A stretch of DNA of 64,000 bases, from positions 29,339-93,338 of the forward strand of contig PBBL01000046.1 of NCBI GenBank assembly GCA_002716585.1. The letters run 5' to 3'. Position numbers and translations under genes: made by a program. The notes under the pieces were generated by a model. The model was not told the DNA's origin, made no database searches, and saw only the letters and a program-made list of their open reading frames with translations. Numbering within the stretch: position 1 is the stretch's first letter; every line of letters starts with the position of its first letter. This document shows positions 9,201-16,129 of this stretch, one piece after another. This DNA is from Myxococcales bacterium. Its GTDB lineage: Bacteria > Myxococcota_A > Bradymonadia > Bradymonadales > GCA-2716585.

Positions 9201-9450
9201 CGGTCCCCCCGTTGCTGATCTCGACCACCAGGGTCTCGGGCTGATCTACCGTCGCCGCTGAGAAGGTCAGGCTCGTCGGCGAAACGACGAGCTGGGGATC
9301 CGACCCCTCCGCGAAGCTGCTCTGGCCTCCGCCGCCGTCGTCGGAGCAGCTTGAACAGGCTGGCGACACAGCGACCAACAACAGGGCCGCAGCCCACAAC
9401 CTCCAGCGGTACCGAGACGCCCACTGGCCTACCATCACTCCCGGTTGCAT
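6289..9450 (-). CDS. Giant lipoprotein with choice-of-anchor-D (ASH-like) repeats and a C-terminal VWA domain
   Basis: The 1053-residue protein begins with a lipoprotein-type signal (WAAALLLVAVSPAC, Cys near residue 33) followed by a Gly/Asp/Ser linker. About residues 55-700 hold at least five immunoglobulin-like ASH/choice-of-anchor-D repeats (units beginning like LVVSPTSLTFSAATVDQPET, with motifs such as NIGNLPL, NIGDAPLLL and NTGAVPLEV). From about residue 740 there is a von Willebrand A domain with an intact MIDAS, DVLFVIDGSGSMS. A small C-terminal strand domain ends VEYEARCFP. It is likely anchored in a membrane and displays a metal-dependent adhesion module (inference). ATG 9450 has GAGGTG 8 nt upstream. 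No neighbour appears cotranscribed. Composition matches the genome. Confidence 0.85.
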   Translation of the reverse strand: MQPGVMVGQWASRYRWRLWAAALLLVAVSPACSSCSDDGGGGQSSFAEGSDPQLVVSPTSLTFSAATVDQPETLVVEISNGGTGELRGFEYALNPAQGPFTFEDPQIVSVKEGESVNMRVTYSPINEQAVTGQLVIQASGQSQTVFLNTIPPKRELQCEPSPITFNNSELGVEQTQTVTLRNIGNLPLTLTDALMEFGDAVTITQPPAANTELRPDQTATLELSFLSESGGTLNDTLYIQTAEVEAAFECDVRTSTAVPLIDLSPARIDFGNIATNETVTEDVRVLNIGDAPLLLEGVDMLRGSSEDFAIVNPPTEAVSIAVGESHTITISYTAGTETANGTAVFFSNDPTVNNLPLPLLGRPSEPDIGVDPTAINFGNVGITISSPRELAIFNNGTEPLEVASVELDGGSADFRIAPDPGFPPINGNGAATIEPGELQRISVIYSPTDVGPDAANILINSNDPDTPELAVPLTGNGLEGVECDVQVGPDPLNFGLTARGSSKILPVTVRNTGTGPCQYNGSSAQGILNNAFSVSAATLNSGEQLAPGQSMIIEVQYNPTSFDLNNGQMAVMLSDPNNGQAGMFCNAGERCANGTGNPFECDLSPPPDCGVQLTGLAGVSDIAVIPGNVDFGLVTLGCASQAQVVTVYNTGAVPLEVNNVQLEGCSNEFELRGVPQLPFEVASNNPLPVQVVYRPADLGEDQCVLRIDSNASDQEPTLRVPLRGEGTNISRQVDVFEQIDGRKVDVLFVIDGSGSMSEEQGNVSRNLGQFLSTAELLNNDFQIGVTHLDLGEAVRFNGEQYEAGELMGDPAFLTRQYPNYLTEFQNRVDMGASGGSQEAGLEASRKALSDPYITETNDTCTNDSQCSDPYPYCGPNNVCGGRNAGFLREDASLEIIILSDEEDQSTATPDFYVDFFQSIKGFRNDSLLNVSVIVGADVSRNTPAMCSSSNGDAEAGRRYDTVAQNTGGTTGSICAADFGGYLQNIGNRAFGLRREFFLSRVADPATVQVRVDGVDQSTGWVYDETTNSVVFDRNAVPMAGATIEVEYEARCFP

Positions 9451-9705
9451 CTTCACGTCACCTCGCTGCTCTTATTAAGGGTTTACACACTGCCCCACCC
9501 ACAACGCGATTATGATTCACTCTGTCAAGTCAAGGCATCCAGCTGCGTTGTGTGCCAGCTCGAGACAGCACTGATCTGCAAGCCGGTGCAACACTATAAA
9601 GACGCACCTGCTCAAACTCAAGTTCCCTCAAGCACATCACACAGGTTACACCGCAAACGTCCACACCGCGTGGTAAAAGTCGCGCCCGCGGCCAACGCGT
9701 GAACC

Positions 9706-11787
9706 CTATTCAACCAGGAGCGCCGAGAGCCCTGAGGTGTTCAGCGTGAGCAGCGCCTCCCAGAGCGCCGCCGCGCCGCGCGGGGTGCGCTCCGGCGCGC
9801 CGTCACCGAACCGAAGCTCAACCAACCCGGTCACGCAGCGGATCGCGAGCGGGATCGCGTCCAGGCGAAGCGTGAAGCCCGCTCCCGGCACGCGCCGCTC
9901 CAACAGATCGGCGGTGTGGCAGAAGGCCAGGAGCGCCTGCAGGCTCAACGGCGCCTCCTCGGGCGCCGACACCCGGCGCCCGTCCGGCTGGATGTCCGCG
10001 ACGTGCGCCTCGAAGAACTCCAGCGCGGCGCGCAGCCCCGCCACGCGCTCGTCGTCGTCGTCCAGCGGCTCGTCGATCGCCTCATCGGGATCGCCCGCCG
10101 CGCTCATCAGCAGCGCCCGCGCGCAGATCTCAGCGGCGCTCGGGTCATGAAGCGGGCCACCGAAGCGCGCGGCGAGGATCGCCTGACTGAGCCGCTGACG
10201 CTCCTCGTCGAACCCAAGCAGGCTCTCCAGCCACATCGCCCGGTAGAGGGTCGCGGTCGAGATCACCGCCCCATCGTCCGCCGCCTCCTCACCAAGCGCC
10301 AGCAGCTCGCCCCACCGATCGGCCTCGCCCTCGGCGCGCCCCAGCACCCGCTCGCGAAGCTCGGCGTCACCCCCGCTCGGGTCGGCGGCGAGCCTCAGCG
10401 CGTCGCTCACGAGGAGCGCCACCCGCTCCAGGTTCACCGACGCCCCCACCAGGATGCTCGCCAGCGTGTGCAGCCAGACCCGATCCACCCCTCGAACGTC
10501 CAGCCCCGTGAGCTGCTCTCGCGTCGCCGCCAGCCGCTCCTCCGCCAACGCCCCGAGGCGCCCCAGCTCCACCTCAAGCGCCAACCGGAGCAGCTCCCAG
10601 GGGGCCGCCTCGCACATCGGGCTCACGCGCGCCGTGAACGCCCCCCGGTGCTCGCGAAACAGGAGCGTGTCCAGCGACGGGAAGACCCGCCCGTCCATGC
10701 TCGTGGACGTGTTCAGCGCGTACAGCTCGCGCTCCTGCACCAGGCACACGAAGCGCAGCTGCAACCGATCGTCGCCGTCGCGCAGGAGCAGCTTGAGCAG
10801 GCTCAAGGCGAGCGCCCGGGTCATCACGATCGGGACCTCGCGCCCCTCCACCGACCGCAGCGCGACCGCGCCGTCCACCCACACCGGCTCCACGTAGAGC
10901 CACCCGATGTCCATGCTCGACGGCTCGCCGCCGCCCTCCGCCCAGCGCACCCCCTCCTCGGTCACCGTCAGCTCCGAGAGCTTCGGCGCCTTGACGTCGC
11001 CAGGCCGCGCGATGGGGCGCGCGATCGTCTTGAACCCGGGCGTGAACACCCACAGCCGCCCCGCGCGCTGGTAGGGGTGGTCGCTCAGCCGGATCAACCC
11101 ACGGAGCGCCTTGTGGAGCACCACGGCGTCCTGCATCAGCCGACTGATCACCGGCGCCCGCATCGGATCGAGCGCGTTGACCTCCGCCAGGGTGTCCTTG
11201 AGCAGCACCGGCTTGCCCGACTCCACGTCCGAGCCGTAGATCATCGCCAGGTTGTCCCGGGTCACGGTCACGCCAAAGGGCCACACGTCCATCGACGCCC
11301 GCTGGCCGCCTCGGGTCGCGCGCTGCACGCGCCCTTCGTAGCTCGCCACCAGGTTCCCTTCGATCTGGAGCAGATCACACTCGCTCCGCATCATCCGCAG
11401 CCAGGTCACCAGGTGCTGCATCTCCGACCAGGCCTGCCTCAGCCAGGGCGCCCGCTCCCGTCGCCCTCGCGCCTCCAGCAGCGCCCTCAAGCTCCGCGAC
11501 AGCTTCACCAGCCGCTCCACCGCCACCGCCAGGCCGAACGCCTCCGCCCGCTCCGCCAGCGCGTCCAGCTCGTCCGGCAGGTCGGCGTCCGGGAAGGCGA
11601 TCCCGGCCACGTGCAGCGGCGCCAACACCTCCCGCACCTCCCCCAGGAACATCCCCAGGAGGACGCCCTCCGCCTCAAAGTCGGCGTAGTCGTCCTCCGT
11701 CGGCGTCGCCGCCCGGTAGCGATCCCGCACCTCGGCGGCGCGCTCGGACGCCTCCCGCAGCCCCTCGTCGAGCGGGTGTGTGCTCAT
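9706..11787 (-). CDS. Large cytoplasmic protein of unknown function, coupled to the upstream gene
   Basis: The 693-residue product has no signal peptide, membrane segment or recognisable catalytic motif. It is mostly helical and rich in Leu, Ala, Arg and Glu, with a beta-containing middle region (about residues 170-330, for example MDVWPFGVTVTRDNLAMIYG and ELTVTEEGVRWAEGGGEP). Its ATG overlaps the stop of the preceding gene as ATGA, so the two proteins are made from one transcript and are probably partners. I do not recognise the family. No SWIM, VWA, kinase or ATPase motif could be found by reading. The gene is followed by a 255-bp gap before the giant lipoprotein gene, which is on the same strand. 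Confidence 0.75.
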   Translation of the reverse strand: MSTHPLDEGLREASERAAEVRDRYRAATPTEDDYADFEAEGVLLGMFLGEVREVLAPLHVAGIAFPDADLPDELDALAERAEAFGLAVAVERLVKLSRSLRALLEARGRRERAPWLRQAWSEMQHLVTWLRMMRSECDLLQIEGNLVASYEGRVQRATRGGQRASMDVWPFGVTVTRDNLAMIYGSDVESGKPVLLKDTLAEVNALDPMRAPVISRLMQDAVVLHKALRGLIRLSDHPYQRAGRLWVFTPGFKTIARPIARPGDVKAPKLSELTVTEEGVRWAEGGGEPSSMDIGWLYVEPVWVDGAVALRSVEGREVPIVMTRALALSLLKLLLRDGDDRLQLRFVCLVQERELYALNTSTSMDGRVFPSLDTLLFREHRGAFTARVSPMCEAAPWELLRLALEVELGRLGALAEERLAATREQLTGLDVRGVDRVWLHTLASILVGASVNLERVALLVSDALRLAADPSGGDAELRERVLGRAEGEADRWGELLALGEEAADDGAVISTATLYRAMWLESLLGFDEERQRLSQAILAARFGGPLHDPSAAEICARALLMSAAGDPDEAIDEPLDDDDERVAGLRAALEFFEAHVADIQPDGRRVSAPEEAPLSLQALLAFCHTADLLERRVPGAGFTLRLDAIPLAIRCVTGLVELRFGDGAPERTPRGAAALWEALLTLNTSGLSALLVE

Positions 11788-12950
11788 CGGCTCCTCCTGT
11801 GGACGCCGCTCTTGCTGTACTTGATCTTCTCCAACGACAGGTGCACCTCATGCACCTTCGGCCCCCGGTACAGCGTCACCGACTCGTCGTAGATCGCCGT
11901 CATCGGGTACAGCTTGAGCTGCCCCTGACGCACCGACACCCGACCGAACAGCGCCGCGGGCAGCGGGAAGGAGCGCCGGTTGTCGAGCATCGCCTCCAGG
12001 TTGTCGATCAGGTGGTTGTTCTCTTCGCGGAGCGAGACCTCCATCATCAGCGTCGCCCCCTTGTCGTCGAGCAGCGGCGACGACGCCAGCGACGACTTCA
12101 TGTCGATCTCCAGCTCACCGAACCCCGACGGCTCCAGGTAGGCGAGCGTCGAGCCCGAGCCCGACAGCGGGTTCAGCTCGTTCTCCCGCAGCCGCTCCAC
12201 CAGCTCCGTCCACCGCCCCACCGCGAACTCCTTGTAGGCCGCGCTGCCCGTGTAGGGCGCCTCGGAGACCCGCAGCGCCTTGTGCAGGCTCATCCGCCCG
12301 TCGTGGGACACCTTGGCGTTGCTGAAGGTGAAGGCGCCGTGCGCGAAGTCGCGGATCGTGTAGGGCAGGTAGTCGCTGACGCTCTGGTTGAGCAGCCCCC
12401 GCGGATCCGTCCCGAAGTAGCGCGTCGGCTTGGCGTTCGAGGCCTGGTAGATCACCCCGGGCTGGCCGCGCACCCCCATGTAGATCGTCACCCCGACGAA
12501 GTCGGTGTCCGTCACCCAGCCGCTCGCCCCAAGCGCCTGGACCACGATCGGGTCGTCGAGCACCTCATACTTGCGCCGCGCCGCCCCGATCAGGTCGAGC
12601 AACTCGTCGGGGGTCTCGCCCGCCTCGTGGCGCCGCCGCGTCGCCCCGACCAGCAGCCAGAGCTTGTTGAGCGTCGCCATGTACTGGCTCATCTGGAACA
12701 GCGGATCGCGCTCCATGTAGCGCTCCGACAGCGTCGCGAGCACCTCCAGCTGGCGCTCGATCGCGATCAGCGCGGCGTTGTGCGCCGTCTGCGCCGACGC
12801 CTGAAGCTCCGTCAGGCTGGAGCGGCTCATCCGCTGGAGCCCCTGCTGCCCCAGCTTGAGGAGGAGCGCGTCGATGCGATCCAGCGCCACCTCCATCCGA
12901 TCCAGCTTCTTGCGCTCGGCCTTGCTCAGCTTTGTGGTGTCCTCGCCCAT
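11784..12950 (-). CDS. Protein of unknown function, first gene of a coupled pair
   Basis: The 388-residue protein has a charged helical N-terminus (TKLSKAERKKLDRMEVALDR, probably coiled coil, residues 7-60) and a mixed alpha/beta remainder (for example TDFVGVTIYMGVRGQPGVIY and GLLNQSVSDYLPYTIRDFAH). There is no signal peptide or membrane span, and no family is recognised. ATG 12950 is taken as start; the frame remains open further upstream but would add a Cys/Arg-rich tail unlike a normal N-terminus, and the ribosome-binding site is weak in either case. The last bases overlap the start of the 693-residue protein gene (ATGA), arguing for joint function. An AT-richer 244-bp gap separates it from the divergent GGDEF-like gene. 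Confidence 0.72.
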   Translation of the reverse strand: MGEDTTKLSKAERKKLDRMEVALDRIDALLLKLGQQGLQRMSRSSLTELQASAQTAHNAALIAIERQLEVLATLSERYMERDPLFQMSQYMATLNKLWLLVGATRRRHEAGETPDELLDLIGAARRKYEVLDDPIVVQALGASGWVTDTDFVGVTIYMGVRGQPGVIYQASNAKPTRYFGTDPRGLLNQSVSDYLPYTIRDFAHGAFTFSNAKVSHDGRMSLHKALRVSEAPYTGSAAYKEFAVGRWTELVERLRENELNPLSGSGSTLAYLEPSGFGELEIDMKSSLASSPLLDDKGATLMMEVSLREENNHLIDNLEAMLDNRRSFPLPAALFGRVSVRQGQLKLYPMTAIYDESVTLYRGPKVHEVHLSLEKIKYSKSGVHRRSR

Positions 12951-13194
12951 TCGCTCGCCCCAGGTGGGTCTGCACGACCGTCGAAAATATCTTGACAACG
13001 TTTCAGTAGCACACCCTCCACCCACTGGCCAGAGTCCCGACAGCGCGGGCAAAAAAGTTTACATCCTCGACGCAGACCACACAGTGATGAGCGTCCACCG
13101 ATCGCAGGATCGCGATCCGGCCAAGCACACCTGATGACAGGGCGCGCGACCCTGCGCGATGTACCCTGACACCCTACGCCAAGGAGAGGTTGTT

Positions 13195-14889
13195 GTGTTC
13201 AAACCCACCTCCAGTGTCCGACTGCCCACGATGGGGACCGCGCCCGAAGGCTACGCGTTCTCCATGCTCACCGACCTGCTCGGCAAGCTCGGCCCCAAGG
13301 CCGACATCGCCGAGCTGCTCCAGGGCGCGCTCGGGTGGATCGAGGCGGCCTTCGCCACGGACGCCGCGACCTTCTTCTTGCTCGACCACAACGCCACGAG
13401 CCTCACCGAGGCTCGCCCCTTCACCTCAAGCGGCGTGACGGTCGAAGCGTACGGCGCGCATCGCCTCCCCGAGGACGTCGCCGACGACCTCACCGAAGAC
13501 CCGCGCCGCCCCCTCCTGCTCGGCCCGGCGGGGAAGGGGATGCACCCGCTGGCGACCCTCTTCCCGCTGTCGGTGGGCGCGGCGATGCGCTGGGGGGCCA
13601 TCACCAGCCTCTGGAGGCGCAACCGCATCATCGGCGCCGTGCTCATCGCCCGCGAGGGCGACCAGGAGCTGACCGACGGCGAACTCAAGACGCTGGGGCA
13701 GATGGCGAGCTGCCTCGCGGCGCTGCTGGAGCAGGCCGCCGCCTGGCGCGACACGAACACCATGGCCGCGCGCTACCGGACCCTGCTCCACGAGGCGCCG
13801 GACGCCATGACCCTCTATGACCCGTCCCGTGACCGGTTCATCGAGGCCAACGCCCGCGCCGCCGAGCTGTTCGACACCCCCCGCGAGCAGCTCATGAGCA
13901 CCACCCCCGACGCCCTCGGCGCCGGTGACCTGTCGCTGGCCCTCTCAATGGCCGAGCTGGATCTTGGCCGCCCGCGCCGCGTCACCCTCAACGGGCACGA
14001 CTACGAGGTCTCCAGCTCCCAGATCGACACCGGCCATCAGCCGATCATCCTCAGCGTGTACCGCCGCGCCCAGCCCCAACCCCAGCCCGCCGCGCGCCAA
14101 TCCAGCCGCTGGACCGCGCTGTCGCGGGACACCTCCTTCACCGAGCGGCTCCAGGAGTCGTTCGCATCCCAGCTGTCGGAGTCGCTGGACAACGAGACGG
14201 AGTACCGCGCCCAGGGGCGCGACAGCGAGGAGCGCTGGATCCTCTGCCGGGAAACCGGATCCCGCGAGGCGACGCCGCGCACCATCCAGTTCGACTACAT
14301 GCCGACCCCGGGCGACCCGAACAACCCGTTTGAGGACCCGCTGACCCGGCTCACGACCGGGGCGCTGTTCCAGAACCGGCTTGAGCACTGCCTGCGACGA
14401 GCGCGACGCTACAAGGACACCGAGTTCGCCGTCCTGGTGATGGATCTGGACTGCTTCAACATCGTCAACACCCGCTTCGGGCGCGACGCGGGCGACCGGG
14501 TGCTGTTCGAGACCGCGCGCCGCCTTGAGTCGACGCTGCGCAACACCGACACCGCCGCGCGACTCGAGGGCGACACCTTCGCCGCGCTGCTGGAGAACCG
14601 CACCAGCAGCGAGCACGCGATCCAGATCGCGCGGCGCCTCCTCAACGCGGTGAGCGCCTCGTTCATCATCGGTGACTTCGAGATCTTCCTGTCCGCCAGC
14701 ATCGGTATCGCCACCAGCGAGGTCGGCTACCTGATGTCGTCCCACATCATCCAGGACGCGCGCGAGTCGATGAGGCGCGCCAAGTCGCGCGGCGGCGGCT
14801 CGATCGAGATCTTCAACACGGTCGTCTGCAACACCCCGGAGCTGCTCAGCCTCGACGAGGGGGAGCTGTCGCGGGTGGTGAACTCCTGA
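13195..14889 (+). CDS. GAF-PAS-GGDEF protein with degenerate active site and intact I-site
   Basis: The 564-residue soluble protein has a GAF-like domain (about 15-180), a PAS domain (about 195-275, YRTLLHEAPDAMTLYDPSRD), a linker, and a C-terminal GGDEF fold (about 380-545). The substrate loop reads LEGDTFAALL, so the GGDEF signature at residues 458-462 is EGDTF, which should abolish diguanylate cyclase activity. Exactly five residues before it is RNTD, the RxxD inhibitory site that binds c-di-GMP in active cyclases. The protein is therefore best read as a c-di-GMP receptor or pseudo-cyclase (inference). GTG 13195 is chosen as start because AAGGAGAGG is 5 nt upstream. It ends 4 nt before the convergent VWA gene. 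Confidence 0.85.
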   Translation: MFKPTSSVRLPTMGTAPEGYAFSMLTDLLGKLGPKADIAELLQGALGWIEAAFATDAATFFLLDHNATSLTEARPFTSSGVTVEAYGAHRLPEDVADDLTEDPRRPLLLGPAGKGMHPLATLFPLSVGAAMRWGAITSLWRRNRIIGAVLIAREGDQELTDGELKTLGQMASCLAALLEQAAAWRDTNTMAARYRTLLHEAPDAMTLYDPSRDRFIEANARAAELFDTPREQLMSTTPDALGAGDLSLALSMAELDLGRPRRVTLNGHDYEVSSSQIDTGHQPIILSVYRRAQPQPQPAARQSSRWTALSRDTSFTERLQESFASQLSESLDNETEYRAQGRDSEERWILCRETGSREATPRTIQFDYMPTPGDPNNPFEDPLTRLTTGALFQNRLEHCLRRARRYKDTEFAVLVMDLDCFNIVNTRFGRDAGDRVLFETARRLESTLRNTDTAARLEGDTFAALLENRTSSEHAIQIARRLLNAVSASFIIGDFEIFLSASIGIATSEVGYLMSSHIIQDARESMRRAKSRGGGSIEIFNTVVCNTPELLSLDEGELSRVVNS

Positions 14890-14893
14890 GCGC

Positions 14894-16129
14894 CTACCCG
14901 AGCAGCTTGCCGATGTGCTCGGCCAGCTGCTTGGGCGTCATCGTCGCCACGGACCAGCCGCAGCCCGCGAGCTGCCGGGCGAACTTCTCGTTGTAGATGG
15001 GGTTGGACGCCGAGTCGAGGGCGTTGAGGCCGATCCCGGTCACGCCCGCCTCGGTCAGCTCGTGGGCCATGGCCAGGCAGGCGCCCTCCTCGCTCCAGAT
15101 GTGCCAGTCGCTGAGGATCACGAAGATGGTGCGCTCGGGGTTGCGGATCAACCCGGAGCAGTACTGCATCGCGGGGAGCATCTGGGTGCCGCCGCCGAGC
15201 TGGCACCCCATGAGCACCTCCATCGGGTCGTCGATCATGTCCGAGACGTCGAAGACGCGGTGGTCCCACAGCACGAGGTGGACCTCGACGGCGGGCAGCG
15301 AGGCGAAGATCGCCGCCATGATCGCGCTGTGGATGAGGCTGTCGGTCATCGAGCCGGACTGATCGACGGCCACGATGATGTTCCACGAGCGCTTGTTGCG
15401 CTGCCGGTGCTTGAAGAAGAGGCGGTCGATGACGAGCGCGTCCCGATCGGTGTTGTAGTGCTTGAGGTTGCGCTGGATCGTGCGCCGCCAGTCGACGTTG
15501 CGGAAGCTGCGGATCGGGGGCGTGCTCCCGGTCGGGTCGATGACCCCGTGCAGCGCCGGGCGGCACTGGTCGAGCAGGCGCGCCGCGATGCGATCGACCA
15601 CCGCCCGCACCACCTCCCGCGCGGCCTCCAGCACGTCCCCCTTCATCATGTGCTTGAACTGGATGATCGCCTTGAGCAGGTCCTCGGTCGGCTCGCTGTT
15701 GCGCAGGATCTCGGGGTCGGTGACCAGCTCGGTCATGTTGTAGCGCAGCAGCGCGTCCTGCTCGATGATGTGACACGCCTCCTTCGGGAAGAAGCGCCGC
15801 ACCTGGCTCAGCCACGCCGGGACCGAGATCCCGCTCCCGCCGCCGCCCGACGCCTGGCGGTGTGAGCGCCGGGCAAACTCGCGGTCGTAGATGTAGCTCA
15901 GCGGGGTGTCCATCATCTGCGCCTCCTGGAGGCGCTCGGTGAGCAGGTCCCCGTAGGGCGACGAGAGCTGCCCCAGCCGGTTGTAGGAGAGGCGCTCGTC
16001 CGCGAACTGCCCCAGGATCAGCCGCCAGCGCATCGCCCGCTCGATCCGCGACTCCTCGCCGTCCCAGAGGGCCTCGTCGTCGCGCTCCCCCGGCGAGGGC
16101 GGGTCATCTCGGTGGTTGTCGTCGCTCAT
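14894..16129 (-). CDS. VWA domain protein, partner of a MoxR-type AAA+ ATPase
   Basis: The 411-residue protein has a helical N-terminal half and a C-terminal von Willebrand A domain (about residues 240-405) with the MIDAS motif VAVDQSGSMTDS intact (DxSxS), plus the threonine of GGGTQMLPA. It has no signal peptide and resembles CoxE/ViaA-type cytoplasmic VWA proteins that act with MoxR ATPases. ATG 16129 overlaps the stop of the DUF5682 gene as ATGA, which favours this start over an ATG four codons earlier. It is the last gene of a three-gene operon (AAA+, DUF5682, VWA). The expected role is metal-dependent substrate binding and delivery to the ATPase; the substrate is unknown. Confidence 0.88.
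   Translation of the reverse strand: MSDDNHRDDPPSPGERDDEALWDGEESRIERAMRWRLILGQFADERLSYNRLGQLSSPYGDLLTERLQEAQMMDTPLSYIYDREFARRSHRQASGGGGSGISVPAWLSQVRRFFPKEACHIIEQDALLRYNMTELVTDPEILRNSEPTEDLLKAIIQFKHMMKGDVLEAAREVVRAVVDRIAARLLDQCRPALHGVIDPTGSTPPIRSFRNVDWRRTIQRNLKHYNTDRDALVIDRLFFKHRQRNKRSWNIIVAVDQSGSMTDSLIHSAIMAAIFASLPAVEVHLVLWDHRVFDVSDMIDDPMEVLMGCQLGGGTQMLPAMQYCSGLIRNPERTIFVILSDWHIWSEEGACLAMAHELTEAGVTGIGLNALDSASNPIYNEKFARQLAGCGWSVATMTPKQLAEHIGKLLG

Noticed and set aside
7090..9261. 723-codon open frame on the plus strand opposite the giant lipoprotein
   Set aside because: It is a mirror of a clear gene on the other strand, its predicted product is a Val/Arg/Asp/His-rich chain with no domain, and long antisense frames are expected at this base composition.
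9594..9599. TATAAA box in the gap between the orphan gene and the giant lipoprotein
   Set aside because: It is on the plus strand with no plus-strand gene after it, and the leftward TTGACA/TTGACT and CATAAT pair nearby is spaced only 8 or 13 nt, too close for a promoter.
9916..11892. 658-codon plus-strand frame opposite the 693-residue protein gene
   Set aside because: Its product is full of Arg, His and Pro without motif or signal, and the minus-strand frame is backed by an ATGA overlap with its upstream gene.
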